The notes beneath the pieces were generated by a model, which was not told the origin of the DNA, did no database searches, and worked only from the letters and a program-made list of their open reading frames with translations. A program made the position numbers and the translations under genes. Positions 1 through 9,330 of a stretch of DNA of 64,000 nucleotides are shown here, piece after piece. The stretch covers positions 3,162,001 to 3,226,000 of the forward strand of contig NZ_CP146022.1 of the NCBI RefSeq assembly GCF_036967205.1, read 5' to 3'. Every line of letters starts with the position of its first letter. Within the stretch, counting starts at the first letter, position 1. The stretch comes from Streptomyces sp. Q6 (GTDB lineage Bacteria; Actinomycetota; Actinomycetes; Streptomycetales; Streptomycetaceae).

Positions 1-457
1 GTCGCTCGGCACGGGCGGTGGCTGTCTGATCTCGGGGCTGCTCTTCGGCTGGTTCCGCTCCCGGTCGCAGACCTTCGGCGCGTTCCCGCCGCAGGCCGCC
101 TCGACCATCAAGGACATGGGCCTCGCGGTCTTCATCGCCTGCACGGGTCTGGTGTCGGGGCCGCAGGCCTGGCCGCTCCTCAAGGAGTACGGGGCGCTGC
201 TGCCGTTCGCCGGGATCGCGATGGTGCTGGTCCCCGCGACGCTCTCACTGGTCGTCGGACGCAAGCTCCTCAAGATCGAGAAACCGCTCCTCATCGGCGC
301 CATCGCGGGACAGCAGTGTTCGACCCCCGCGATCACCGCCGTCACCCAGGTGGCGCAGTCGTCGGTGCCGATGCTCGGCTACACGATCACCTACGCCCTC
401 TCCAACTTCCTGCTCCCCCTGACGGGCCCCGTGCTCGTCGGCGTACTCGGACACTGA
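1..457 (+). CDS. AspT/YidE-family antiporter, C-terminal part (truncated by window edge)
   Basis: The frame is open from the window edge (first full codon at base 2) to a TGA at 455-457, giving 152 visible codons. The visible protein is a chain of hydrophobic segments. It starts with SLGTGGGCLISGLLFGW, which parallels SLSTSGGALIMGLVFGW in the next gene, and it also shares the GxxAGQQCSTPAI-type segment near the end. It is therefore a paralogue of the downstream aspartate:alanine antiporter, lying 16 bp ahead of it in the same operon. The family exchanges anionic aspartate for alanine or related dicarboxylates across the membrane. The N-terminal half and the central cytoplasmic TrkA-C-like region lie outside the window, so the substrate cannot be judged. 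Confidence 0.85.
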   Translation, partial: SLGTGGGCLISGLLFGWFRSRSQTFGAFPPQAASTIKDMGLAVFIACTGLVSGPQAWPLLKEYGALLPFAGIAMVLVPATLSLVVGRKLLKIEKPLLIGAIAGQQCSTPAITAVTQVAQSSVPMLGYTITYALSNFLLPLTGPVLVGVLGH

Positions 458-473
458 GAGGACGGTCCGCGAG

Positions 474-2177
474 ATGATCGACTTCCTCAATCGGAACATC
501 TTCCAGCCGTATCCGGAGCTTCTGGTGTTCATCACCGTCGCCTTCGGGTTCCTGCTCGGGAAGATCCGCTACAAGGCCATCGCGCTGGGCGCCGTCACCG
601 GCTGTCTGGTCGCGGGGCTGCTGCTCGGCTCCTGGTCCAAGGTCCAGATCGACGGCACGGTGAAGAGCCTGTTCTTCATCATGTTCCTGTTCGCCCTGGG
701 CTACAAGGTCGGTCCGCAGTTCTTCCGCGGTCTGAAGAAGGACGGCCTGCCGCAGGTCCTGAACGCCATCGTCGTGTGTGTGACCGGCCTGCTGGTGTGC
801 TGGCTGTTCGCGTCGATGCTCGGCTACGGCCCCGGTCTGTCGGCCGGACTCCTCGGCGGGGCGCTCACCCAGTCCGCCGTCATCGGTGTCGCGCAGGACG
901 CCATCGGCACCCTGCCCGGCCTGTCGTCGGGCGCGGCCAAGAACGAGGAGAACCTCGTCGCCATCGGCTACGCCGTGACGTATCCGCTGGGCACGATCCT
1001 GTGCGCGATGCTGCTCGCCAACATCCTGCCGAAGATCTACAAGAAGGACCTCGCCGCCGAATCGGCCATCATGGCGAAGGAGCTGGACGCCCCGGACGAC
1101 GACCCCGACCTCCACGAGGGCTACTACGAGGTCGTGCTGCGGGCCTACACGATCCAGCGCCCCGACATCGTCGGCCGCACGATCGAGGACTTCGAGCAGC
1201 AACAGCAGCAGCTCGGTCACCGCATCTACCTCACGCGGGTCCGCCGCGACGGGGCGATCATCGACCACACCCAGCAGACGGTGCTGCGCGAGGGCGATGT
1301 CGTGGCGCTGAGCGCGCTGCGCGGCTCCCTCGTCGACTACGACGCCCGTACGCACATCGGCATGGAGACCGACGACGTCGAACTCCTCGGCTACCAGACC
1401 GAGTCGCTGCACGTCGTCGCGTCGGAGAAGGCCCAACTGGGCAAGACCGTCGCGGAGTTGCGGCGCGAGCCGTTCATGGTCGGCGTCTACATCGAGAAGA
1501 TCTACCGCTCGGGCGCCGAGTTCCCGTACCGCCTCTCCACGAAGATCGAGCGGGGTGACACGCTCATCCTCACCGGGCCCAAGCGGCTCGTGGACCCGGC
1601 GGGCAAGGAGATCGGCAAGCCGGTCCCCACCTCGTTCGCGACCGACATGATCTGGGTCGGCCTCGGCATCTTCCTCGGCGGCTGCCTCGGCATCCCCGCG
1701 CTCACCGTCTCCGGCGTCCCGATCTCGCTGTCCACCTCGGGCGGCGCGCTCATCATGGGCCTGGTCTTCGGCTGGATCCGCGGCAGGTACCCGACGTACG
1801 GCAACGTGCCGCCCGGCGCCCAGTGGTTCATGGACACGCTCGGCCTGTGCATGTTCGTCGCGATCGTCGGCATCAACGCGGGTCCGAGCTTCACCTCGGG
1901 TCTGTCGGAAGCGGGCTGGGGCCTGCTGATCTTCGGCGCGGTCGCCACCGTCATCCCGCTGATCATCGGCTTCCTCTTCGGCCACTACGTGCAGAAGATC
2001 CGCTTCCCGATCCTGATGGGCGTCCTGGCCGGCGGCCAGACCACCACCGCGGCCATCGGCGCGATCAACGAAGCCTCCCGGTCCCAGGTCCCGACGCTCG
2101 GCTACACGATCCCGTACGCCGTCGGCAACGTCCTGCTGACCATCTGGGGCGCCGTCATCGTCCTCCTCCAGCACTGA
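474..2177 (+). CDS. aspT: Aspartate:alanine antiporter (AspT family)
   Basis: A 567-residue membrane protein with the AspT layout: an N-terminal set of hydrophobic helices (about residues 15-190), a central soluble stretch of about 200 residues with two TrkA-C-like halves, and a C-terminal set of helices (about 390-565). Length is close to known AspT. It starts at ATG 474 shortly after the previous antiporter gene and is followed after 24 bp by the aspartate decarboxylase gene. The pairing is the known aspartate-to-alanine-plus-CO2 proton-motive cycle: AspT brings aspartate in and lets alanine out while AspD decarboxylates. Two tandem antiporter paralogues are unusual and may form a heteromer or have different substrates (inference). 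Confidence 0.9.
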   Translation: MIDFLNRNIFQPYPELLVFITVAFGFLLGKIRYKAIALGAVTGCLVAGLLLGSWSKVQIDGTVKSLFFIMFLFALGYKVGPQFFRGLKKDGLPQVLNAIVVCVTGLLVCWLFASMLGYGPGLSAGLLGGALTQSAVIGVAQDAIGTLPGLSSGAAKNEENLVAIGYAVTYPLGTILCAMLLANILPKIYKKDLAAESAIMAKELDAPDDDPDLHEGYYEVVLRAYTIQRPDIVGRTIEDFEQQQQQLGHRIYLTRVRRDGAIIDHTQQTVLREGDVVALSALRGSLVDYDARTHIGMETDDVELLGYQTESLHVVASEKAQLGKTVAELRREPFMVGVYIEKIYRSGAEFPYRLSTKIERGDTLILTGPKRLVDPAGKEIGKPVPTSFATDMIWVGLGIFLGGCLGIPALTVSGVPISLSTSGGALIMGLVFGWIRGRYPTYGNVPPGAQWFMDTLGLCMFVAIVGINAGPSFTSGLSEAGWGLLIFGAVATVIPLIIGFLFGHYVQKIRFPILMGVLAGGQTTTAAIGAINEASRSQVPTLGYTIPYAVGNVLLTIWGAVIVLLQH

Positions 2178-2201
2178 CCTCCCCCGCCCTAAGGAAGAGC
2201 C

Positions 2202-3851
2202 ATGCCCAAGACGACCCTGACCCGCGAACAGATCCAGCAGTACGCCCAGCTCTCCCCGTTCGAGCTGAAGAACATCTTCATCGACCTCGCCAAGGAGGCG
2301 CAGGCCGACAAGCCCGGCCAGAAGGGCACCTCCAGCGTCCAGATGCTCAACGCGGGCCGCGGCAACCCGAACTGGGTGGCCACCGGCCCCCGTGAGGCGT
2401 TCTACGCGCTCGGCCACTTCGCCCTGGAGGAGTCGCGCCGCGTGTGGACGGCCGACAACCTCGGCGGCATGCCCGAGCTGAAGGGCTCGTACGAGCGCTT
2501 CGACACGTTCGTGCGCCGCCACCCCGACATGCCCGGCATCGAACTGCTCGCGCAGTGCGTCCAGCTCGGCATCCAGCGCTTCGGGTTCGACAAGGACGAC
2601 TTCGTGCACGAGCTGACGGACAGCTCGATCGGCGACAACTACCCGGTGCCGGACCGCATCCTGACGCACGTCCAGGAGATCGTGCGCGGGTACGTCGCGG
2701 ACGAGATGTTCGACAAGCGGCCGCCGGCCGGTGACATCTCGTACTTCGCGACCGAGGGCGGCACCGCCGCCATGTGCTACATCTTCGACTCGCTCATGAA
2801 GAACGGGCTGCTGAAGAAGGGCGACAAGATCGCCCTCATGGTGCCGGTCTTCACGCCGTACATCGAGATCCCCGAGCTCGACACGTACGAGTTCGACGTG
2901 ACGTACGTCGAGGCGAGCATGTTCGCCGAGACGGGGGTCCGCGAGTGGCGCTATCCGGAGGAGGAGGTCGCCAAGCTGGAGGACCCGGAGATCAAGCTGG
3001 TCTGCCTGGTCAACCCCTCCAACCCGCCCTCGCTCGCGCTGTCGCAGCGGGTCGCGGACCAGCTGAAGAACATCGTCGCGACGAAGAACCCGAACCTGCT
3101 CATCGTCACGGACGACGTGTACGGCACGTTCGTGGAGGGCTTCCGCTCGGTCGCCGCCGACATCCCCCGCAACACGCTGCTCGTGTACTCGTACTCGAAG
3201 CACTACGGCTGCACCGGCTGGCGGCTCGGTGTCATCGGGCTGCACGACGACAACGTCATCGACGAGCGCATCGCCGCGCTCCCGCAGGACGAGAAGGACC
3301 GCCTGAACAAGCGGTACGGCTCGCTCACGCTGGAGCCCGAGAAGATCAAGTTCATCGACCGGCTGGTCGCGGACTCCCGACAGGTCGCCCTCAACCACAC
3401 GGCGGGACTCTCGCTCCCCCAGCAGGTCATGCTCGCCATGTTCTCGCTCTTCGACATGCTCGACGAGGGCCAGGAGTACAAGCGCCGGATCCGCGCCATC
3501 GTGCAGCAGCGCCTCCAACTCCTCCTGGAGGGCTCGCAGATGAAGATCGCGGAGGACGCGCACCGGGCCGGCTACTACATCGAGCTCGACCTGCTGGCGC
3601 AGGCGCAGCTGGAGCACGGCGAGGAGTTCGCGGCGTATCTGCAGAAGACCTACGAGCCCATCGACCCGCTGTTCCGCCTCGCCCGGCAGACGGGCGTCGT
3701 GCTCCTGAACGGCGGCGGCTTCGAGGGTCCCGAGTGGTCGGTGCGCGTCTCGCTCGCCAACCTCGACGACCTGGACTACCTGAAGATCGGCCACCACCTG
3801 CGGGCGATCTTCAACGACTACGCGGAGGAGTGGCGGGCGTCGAAGGGCTGA
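2202..3851 (+). CDS. aspD: Bifunctional aspartate transaminase / aspartate 4-decarboxylase
   Basis: A 549-residue fold-type I PLP enzyme. The Schiff-base lysine motif is SYSKHYGCTGWRLG (about residues 329-342). The family's long N-terminal extension is present (MLNAGRGNPNW near residue 50). AspD converts L-aspartate to L-alanine and CO2 and has side aminotransferase activity. The ATG at 2202 has a good ribosome site (AAGGAAGAG). It is the last gene of the aspT-aspT-aspD operon, which would generate proton-motive force or consume acid by decarboxylating aspartate. The length fits the known enzyme (about 530-550 residues). Confidence 0.92.
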   Translation: MPKTTLTREQIQQYAQLSPFELKNIFIDLAKEAQADKPGQKGTSSVQMLNAGRGNPNWVATGPREAFYALGHFALEESRRVWTADNLGGMPELKGSYERFDTFVRRHPDMPGIELLAQCVQLGIQRFGFDKDDFVHELTDSSIGDNYPVPDRILTHVQEIVRGYVADEMFDKRPPAGDISYFATEGGTAAMCYIFDSLMKNGLLKKGDKIALMVPVFTPYIEIPELDTYEFDVTYVEASMFAETGVREWRYPEEEVAKLEDPEIKLVCLVNPSNPPSLALSQRVADQLKNIVATKNPNLLIVTDDVYGTFVEGFRSVAADIPRNTLLVYSYSKHYGCTGWRLGVIGLHDDNVIDERIAALPQDEKDRLNKRYGSLTLEPEKIKFIDRLVADSRQVALNHTAGLSLPQQVMLAMFSLFDMLDEGQEYKRRIRAIVQQRLQLLLEGSQMKIAEDAHRAGYYIELDLLAQAQLEHGEEFAAYLQKTYEPIDPLFRLARQTGVVLLNGGGFEGPEWSVRVSLANLDDLDYLKIGHHLRAIFNDYAEEWRASKG

Positions 3852-3869
3852 CGGCACCGCACACCACGA

Positions 3870-3909
3870 CCCCCGGCCGGGTGGGGGGAGCGAACGACCG
3901 GCCGGGGGG
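3870..3909. terminator. Hairpin between convergent aspD and chitinase genes
   Basis: Arms cccccggccgg and ccggccggggg face each other around a 17-base loop in the 94-bp gap between convergent genes. There is no T run, as is usual in high-GC actinobacteria. It could terminate transcription from both sides. Confidence 0.55.
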
Positions 3910-3945
3910 CGTGGACCCCGTTGATCCAGAGGACCCGCGGGCCCT

Positions 3946-5415
3946 CTAGCTGAAGGACGCGAACGCCTTCTGGAAGGCGTTCGCGCCCTGCTCGATGGAG
4001 GAGCAGGTCGGCTGCGCCGCGTTGGAGGCGCCGCCCTCGCACTGCTTGTCGCGGGTCGCGGACCACATCGACAGGCCGCCGAGACCCTTGGCCTTGGCGA
4101 ACGAGACGAGCTGCGTGGCGTCCTCGACCTTGAAGACCTCGGACGCGACGTCGTTGACGCCGATCATCGGGGTGATCGCGACGGCCTTCCACGCGGCCGC
4201 GTCGGACAGGCCGAGGGCCGACTTGATCTGCGCCTGCGTGGCGGTGGCCGCCTGCTCGGCGTAGGTGCCCATGTCGCCGCTGTACGAGGCCCCGTAGTCC
4301 ATCGCCATGATGTTGACGAGGTCGGTGGAGACGTCGTTCTCCTTCGCGTTCTTCAGGAAGTTCACGCCGTCCGAGGTGAGGCCCTCGGGCATGACGGGCA
4401 GCGTGAAGGAGACATTGAGCTCCGGGTTGTTCTTCTGGAGCGTGGCGATGGCCTGCGCCCGCTTCGTGTTCGCGGCGGTGTCCGGCAGCGCGCCGCCCTC
4501 GACGTCGAAGTCGACCTTGGTGAGCTTGAACTGGTCGATGACCTTCTGGTACGCCGCCGCCAGCTCGGACGCCGACGAGCAGGCCTGCGCCAGCTCGGTG
4601 CCGGACGCGCCGCCGAAGGAGACCCGGACGTCGCCGCCCGCGGACCTCAAGGCGCCGATCTGCGCGGCGACTTCGTCGCTGCCGAGATCGGTGACGCCGC
4701 CCCACTTGGGGGTGCAGGAGCCGCCGGAGGTGATGAAGGCGAGGTTGTACTCCTTGACGCCGGTGGCCTTGGACGAGGCGACCAGGTCGAACTTCGGGTA
4801 CAGCGACGTGTCCACGTACGGCGCGAAGCCGGCACTCGCGGCCGAGCCGGAGCCCGTGCCCGTGCCGGACGTGGCGGAGGCGGACGGGCTCGCCGTCGTC
4901 GTCCCGCTGGGCTTCGGGGTGGCGGAGGCCGTGGGCGTCGGGGTGGCCGATCCGGTCGGGCGCCCGGACGGCTCCGGGGTCGCGGCGTCGTCCACCGAGC
5001 ACGCGGTGTCGTCGATCAGACAGCCGGTCGGGTCGGCGTCGCCGGACACCACGAAGCCGACGGTGACGGACTTGCCGGCGGCGATGCCCTCCTTGTCCCA
5101 GGAGGCGGGCTTCACGGTGACGTGCTGCCCGTCGGTCGTCGACTCGGCGTTCCACAGCGAGCTGAGCCGGGTGCCCGAGGGCAGGTCGAACTCCAGGGTC
5201 CAGTCGGACCGGACCGTGTCCGTGTCGTTCGTGACGACGTACTGCCCGGTGTAGCCGCCGGACCAGCTGCTGGTCCTGGTGTACGCGGCGCCGACCGAGG
5301 CCGCCGACGCGCTCGACGCGAACAGGAAGGCGCCGCCGCCCACGACGGCCGCGGCGACGACGCCGCCTATCGCCTTGTTCCTGCCACTGATCCTGCGCCG
5401 GTGCGTGCTGCTCAT
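3946..5415 (-). CDS. Secreted chitinase (CBM2-like domain + GH18)
   Basis: A 489-residue secreted protein. The N-terminus is basic, followed by a hydrophobic helix and an ASAASA-type cleavage region near residue 38. Residues about 40-140 resemble a family 2 carbohydrate-binding module rich in W, T and S. A Pro/Thr/Ser linker follows (about 145-190), then a GH18 catalytic domain with the active-site strand KVDFDVEGG, in which the glutamate is the expected acid. GH18 chitinases hydrolyse chitin outside the cell. The gene is transcribed alone; no DasR-like operator was recognised upstream. It converges with aspD. Confidence 0.9.
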   Translation of the reverse strand: MSSTHRRRISGRNKAIGGVVAAAVVGGGAFLFASSASAASVGAAYTRTSSWSGGYTGQYVVTNDTDTVRSDWTLEFDLPSGTRLSSLWNAESTTDGQHVTVKPASWDKEGIAAGKSVTVGFVVSGDADPTGCLIDDTACSVDDAATPEPSGRPTGSATPTPTASATPKPSGTTTASPSASATSGTGTGSGSAASAGFAPYVDTSLYPKFDLVASSKATGVKEYNLAFITSGGSCTPKWGGVTDLGSDEVAAQIGALRSAGGDVRVSFGGASGTELAQACSSASELAAAYQKVIDQFKLTKVDFDVEGGALPDTAANTKRAQAIATLQKNNPELNVSFTLPVMPEGLTSDGVNFLKNAKENDVSTDLVNIMAMDYGASYSGDMGTYAEQAATATQAQIKSALGLSDAAAWKAVAITPMIGVNDVASEVFKVEDATQLVSFAKAKGLGGLSMWSATRDKQCEGGASNAAQPTCSSIEQGANAFQKAFASFS

Positions 5416-5538
5416 CGCGTGCCTGCCTTAGCTGTACTGGGGGTGGGTGCCCTGGGGGGAGGGCGCGGCAGCACGCTAGCGATCCGGAACCCGTCAATTC
5501 GGGCAAGCGGGAAGGGCGTTGAGGATCTTAGGGTTGAC

Positions 5539-6951
5539 TTAAGGGAGGGATCGGGAGCGATTAAAGGTAGAGACCAATCCTTTACGTTCCCGGCCCCGAT
5601 GTCCGCGTCCCCGGCGCCCCTCGCCCGGGGCGCGCCCGGCCCGCTGGTCGGTCTGCACCCAGATCCGCACCTCGGTGCCGCCGAGCACGGACGAGCCGAT
5701 CCGTACGTCGCCGCCGGTCGACTCGGCGAGGCGGCGCACGATGTCGAGGCCCAGTCCGGTCGAGCCGACCTTGCCCTCGCCGCCCGAGCCCCGGCCGCGG
5801 GCCATCGCGGCCTCCGGGTCGACGATGCCGGGCCCCGCGTCCGAGACGAGCACGATCACGGCGTCCTCGCCGCTGTGCACGTCGACCGCGAAGGCGGTGC
5901 CCTCGGGGGTGTGCCGGAAGACGTTGCCGAGCAGCGCGTCGAGGGCGGCCACCAGATCGCCCCGCGCGACGGGGATCCGTACCGGCCGGTCGATCCCGGC
6001 GACCCGCACCTTGCGCCCCTCGTCCTCGGCGAGCGCCGACCAGAAGTCCATCCGCTCACGGATGACCTCGGCGGCGTCGCAGCCGGCGCCCGGCCCCGCG
6101 GCGGCGGTCCGGGGCTTGGCGTCCCTGGCCGTACGGATGATGGTGTCGACCTCACGCTCCAGCTGCTCGACGGCGACGCGGGTCTGCTCGGCGGCGGGAC
6201 CGTCGCCGAGCGAGGCGGCGTTGAGCCGGAGCACAGTCAGCGGGGTCCGCAGCCGGTGCGACAGGTCGGCCGCCAACTCCCGCTCATTGGCCAGCAGTTG
6301 CACGACCTGATCGGCCATGGAGTTGAACGCGACGGCGGCCAGGCGCAGTTCGGTGGGCCCGTCCTCGGGCACGCGCGCGCCGAGCCGGCCCTCCCCCAGT
6401 TCGTGCGCCGCGCCCACCAGCCGCTGGGCCGGCTGCACCATCCGGACGCCGAGCCGGTCCGCGACCGCCACGGAGCCGATGACGAGCGCGATCCCGACGC
6501 CCGCGAGGACGACCCACGCCGTCGTCACTCCGTTGGTGACCTCGGCCTCGGGGACGTACACGCCGACGACGGCGATCCCGGTGCTCACCGCGATCGGCTG
6601 GAGCCACACGGAGCCGCCCGGCACGTCCGCGACGGTCGCCCGCGCGATGCGCAGCTGTCCGTCGTCGACCCGCTGCTCGCCGAGCCGGATCGCCGGGTCG
6701 CCGCCGCCGGCCGGGACGTACACGGACATCCGCTCGTCGTCGCCGGCCTGCGCGGTGGCGAGGGCGCGGACGAGCTGGTCGCGGTCGGTGGTGATGGACA
6801 GCGTCGGCCCGATGGCGGTCGCGGTCCGCTCGGCGTTCGAGAACGCCCGGTCGCGCGCCATCTCCTTGATGACGAGTCCGAGCGGGATCGCGAACGCGAC
6901 GACCACCATGGTCGTCACGGCCAGACAGACCCTGACGAGCGCCCACCTCAT
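5539..6951 (-). CDS. Sensor histidine kinase
   Basis: 470 residues. A transmembrane helix lies at about residues 5-25 and a second around 165-185, enclosing an extracytoplasmic sensor region. A HAMP-like segment and a HisKA domain follow (phospho-accepting His in LSHRLRTPL). A HATPase_c domain is last, with N box GNVFRHTP, DAGPGI and GLGLDIV. The ATG at 6951 overlaps the TGA of the response regulator (ATGA), so the pair is translationally coupled. The signal is unknown. The C-terminal tail of about 35 residues is rich in R and G and probably disordered. Confidence 0.93.
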   Translation of the reverse strand: MRWALVRVCLAVTTMVVVAFAIPLGLVIKEMARDRAFSNAERTATAIGPTLSITTDRDQLVRALATAQAGDDERMSVYVPAGGGDPAIRLGEQRVDDGQLRIARATVADVPGGSVWLQPIAVSTGIAVVGVYVPEAEVTNGVTTAWVVLAGVGIALVIGSVAVADRLGVRMVQPAQRLVGAAHELGEGRLGARVPEDGPTELRLAAVAFNSMADQVVQLLANERELAADLSHRLRTPLTVLRLNAASLGDGPAAEQTRVAVEQLEREVDTIIRTARDAKPRTAAAGPGAGCDAAEVIRERMDFWSALAEDEGRKVRVAGIDRPVRIPVARGDLVAALDALLGNVFRHTPEGTAFAVDVHSGEDAVIVLVSDAGPGIVDPEAAMARGRGSGGEGKVGSTGLGLDIVRRLAESTGGDVRIGSSVLGGTEVRIWVQTDQRAGRAPGEGRRGRGHRGRERKGLVSTFNRSRSLP

Positions 6952-7652
6952 GGCGAGGGCTCCCACCTCGGCGGTTCCAGCTTCACGCCGACACCGCGCA
7001 AGGTGTGCAGATAGCGCGGCCGCGCGGCCGTCTCGCCCAGCTTCCGCCGCAGCCACGACAGATGGACGTCGATGGTCTGGTCGTCCCCGTAGCTCTGCTG
7101 CCAGACCTCGGCGAGCAGTTCCTTGCGGGGGACGACGACACCCGGCCGGCCGGCGAGGAAGGTCAGCAGGTCGAACTCGCGGCGGGTCAGGTCGAGCCGC
7201 GCGCCGTCCAGCTCGGCCTGCCGGCGCAGCGGGTCGATGGCCAGGCCGCCGACGCGGATGACCCGGGACGGCGGTTCGGCGGCCGCGCTCCCCCGCGAGC
7301 GCCGCAGCACGGCGGCCATCCGGGCGGACAGGTGCTCGGGCGAGAACGGCTTGGTCAGGTAGTCGTCGGCGCCGTCGTTGAGCAGCCGCACGATCTCCGC
7401 CTCGTCGTCCCGCGCCGTGGCGATGATCACGGGTACGTCGGTGATCCCACGGAGCATCTTCAGCGCCTCGGCCCCGTCCAGATCGGGCAGACCGAGGTCG
7501 AGGATGACCACGTCGAACCGGAGATGGGCGACCTCGCGCAGCGCCTCCAGGGCCGTGCCGACACTGCGCACGGTGTGCGCCGCGTCGGTCAGGTGCCGGA
7601 TGAGGGCTGAGCGTACGAACTGGTCGTCCTCGACCACGAGCACACTTGCCAT
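6948..7652 (-). CDS. OmpR-family response regulator
   Basis: 234 residues. The receiver domain (1-115) has acidic residues in VEDD, a phospho-acceptor Asp in VVILDLGLPD and the conserved Lys in TKPFSP. A C-terminal winged-helix domain includes RREFDLLTFL and DVHLSWLRRKLG. It starts at ATG 7652 and its stop overlaps the kinase start. It is divergent from the gene at 7752, leaving a 99-bp shared promoter region. The target genes are unknown. Confidence 0.94.
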   Translation of the reverse strand: MASVLVVEDDQFVRSALIRHLTDAAHTVRSVGTALEALREVAHLRFDVVILDLGLPDLDGAEALKMLRGITDVPVIIATARDDEAEIVRLLNDGADDYLTKPFSPEHLSARMAAVLRRSRGSAAAEPPSRVIRVGGLAIDPLRRQAELDGARLDLTRREFDLLTFLAGRPGVVVPRKELLAEVWQQSYGDDQTIDVHLSWLRRKLGETAARPRYLHTLRGVGVKLEPPRWEPSP

Positions 7653-7751
7653 GGGCGGCACCGTACGCCATCCGGGCGTTCGGGGGCCTCTCCCGGGTGA
7701 CTGTGGCCCGTACGGGACAGCGGGGTCGGGTGTGGTGCAGTATGGCCCGCG

Positions 7752-8363
7752 ATGCAACCGACGCCCCCACCGCCGCAGCGGACCCCGGACGCACCGCGGG
7801 CCCCGCGCCCGTCGCGCCGCGGGCTCGTGCACGCGGCGGCGTGGCTGCTCGCGACCGGCGCCTCGGTGACGCTGTCGTGGTGGGGTGTGCACACGGTGAT
7901 GTCGGGCACGGCGTACGACCCGCCGCGGGCGCTGCCGGTCATGGCGACGCACGACGCCTCGGACCCGTCGTCGCCGCTCTCGTCCTCCACGCACCGCCCG
8001 GAGCCGTCGGGCTCGTCCCCCTCGAAGGCCACGTCGAAGGCGTCCCGACCGGCGTCGACGTCGCCGTCCGCGAGCCGCGAACCGTCGGCGACACCGCGGG
8101 CCGGAGCGTCGTCCGCCGCCTCCTCGCCGCCGTCGTCGTCCGGCACCGTGAAGAGTTACGCGACGGCCGGCGGGCGGGCCGTCTTCGACCTCGGGGAGGC
8201 GTCGGCGACGCTGGTGTCGGCGACGCCGGACGCGGGCTGGTCGGTGCAGGTGTGGAAGCAAACCACCTGGATCCGGGTCGAGTTCACGTCCGGCACGCAG
8301 AAGGTGTCGGTGTTCTGCACGTGGCACGACCACAAGCCGACGGTGGAGATCGCGGAGTACTGA
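7752..8363 (+). CDS. Membrane-anchored or secreted protein with Ser/Pro-rich stalk, function unknown
   Basis: 203 residues: a proline-rich N-terminal tail, one hydrophobic segment (about residues 24-45, HAAAWLLATGASVTLSWWGV), a long low-complexity Ser/Thr/Pro stretch (about 65-130), then a compact beta-rich C-terminal domain with several Trp. This is the layout of an extracytoplasmic domain held on a stalk. It faces away from the two-component system and could be regulated by it (inference). I do not recognise the C-terminal domain. Confidence 0.75.
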   Translation: MQPTPPPPQRTPDAPRAPRPSRRGLVHAAAWLLATGASVTLSWWGVHTVMSGTAYDPPRALPVMATHDASDPSSPLSSSTHRPEPSGSSPSKATSKASRPASTSPSASREPSATPRAGASSAASSPPSSSGTVKSYATAGGRAVFDLGEASATLVSATPDAGWSVQVWKQTTWIRVEFTSGTQKVSVFCTWHDHKPTVEIAEY

Positions 8364-8385
8364 CCGCCCCCCGACCGGCTACCGG

Positions 8386-9252
8386 CTACCGGAAGACCGA
8401 GGGCGGTGGCGCCGGGGACGCCTTGGCCGAGGCGTCCGCCACGGGCAGCGCGCCGCCCGTGAAATCCGTCAGCTCCCTGCCGTGCTCCACGCGCCCGGGG
8501 TGCGGGTCGCCCGCCGCCCGCCGCGTCAGCTCGGCCACGGGCAGCGGCAGCGCCGACGCCACGAGCACCGCGTTGCCGAACCGCTTGCCGCGCAGCACCG
8601 TGGGGTCGGCGATCAGCGCGAGCTCGGGGAAGACGGTCGCGGCGGTGGCGATCTGGGCGCGCAGGTGGGCCAGCGGCGGGCCGTCGGCGAGGTTCGCCAC
8701 GTACGTGCCCGCGGGCCGCAGCACGCGCCGCACCTCGGTGAGGAACTCGGTGCTCGTCAGGTGCGCCGGGGTGCGGGCCCCGCTGAACACATCCGCGACG
8801 ATCACGTCGGCCCAGTCGTCCGGCACCTTGCCGAGGGCCTCACGGGCGTCGGCCGTCCGCACCCGGATGCGGGCGCCGGGGTCCAACGGCAGCGAGGCGC
8901 GCACCAGTTGGACGAGCGCGCCGTCCCGCTCGACGACCTGCTGCGTGGAGCGCGGGCGGGTCGCGGCGACGTAGCGGGCCAGGGTGAAGGCGCCGCCGCC
9001 GAGGTGCACGGCCTGGATCGGGCGGCCCTTGTCGGCGGCCAGGTCGAGGACGTGGCCGATGCGGCGCTGGTACTCGAAGGAGAGGTGGGCGGGGTCGTCG
9101 AGGTCGACGTGCGACTGCGGGGCGCCGTCCACGAGCAGGGTCCAGCCCGCGGGCCGGTCCCGGTCGGGTATGAGTTCGGCGAGACCGCCGTCGACGCTCC
9201 GCACGACGGACTCCCGCCCTCCGCGCTGCTGATTCCCTCGTGACCTCGCCAT
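8386..9252 (-). CDS. Spermidine synthase-like SAM-fold protein
   Basis: 288 residues with a Rossmann methyltransferase/aminopropyltransferase fold. VHLGGGAFTLARYV is the cofactor-binding loop, VVERDGALVQLV the acidic end of strand 2, and DVIVADVFSGA the spermidine synthase-like D-x-F segment. Such proteins are common in actinobacteria as spermidine synthase-like proteins with unproven substrate. It is convergent with the gene at 7752. Real polyamine synthase activity is uncertain because there is no neighbouring polyamine gene. Confidence 0.8.
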   Translation of the reverse strand: MARSRGNQQRGGRESVVRSVDGGLAELIPDRDRPAGWTLLVDGAPQSHVDLDDPAHLSFEYQRRIGHVLDLAADKGRPIQAVHLGGGAFTLARYVAATRPRSTQQVVERDGALVQLVRASLPLDPGARIRVRTADAREALGKVPDDWADVIVADVFSGARTPAHLTSTEFLTEVRRVLRPAGTYVANLADGPPLAHLRAQIATAATVFPELALIADPTVLRGKRFGNAVLVASALPLPVAELTRRAAGDPHPGRVEHGRELTDFTGGALPVADASAKASPAPPPSVFR

Positions 9253-9330
9253 TCGCCCATTATCGGGGGGCGGCGATCAAAAGGGCGCCCCGAAGGGGCG
9301 TGCACGGGGCGGTGGTGGGCGACGGGCGGC

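Noticed and set aside
387-3857. A very long open frame on the minus strand opposite aspT and aspD
   Set aside because: It is antisense to three clearly homologous genes and has an Arg/Val/Asp-repetitive composition typical of high-GC shadow frames.
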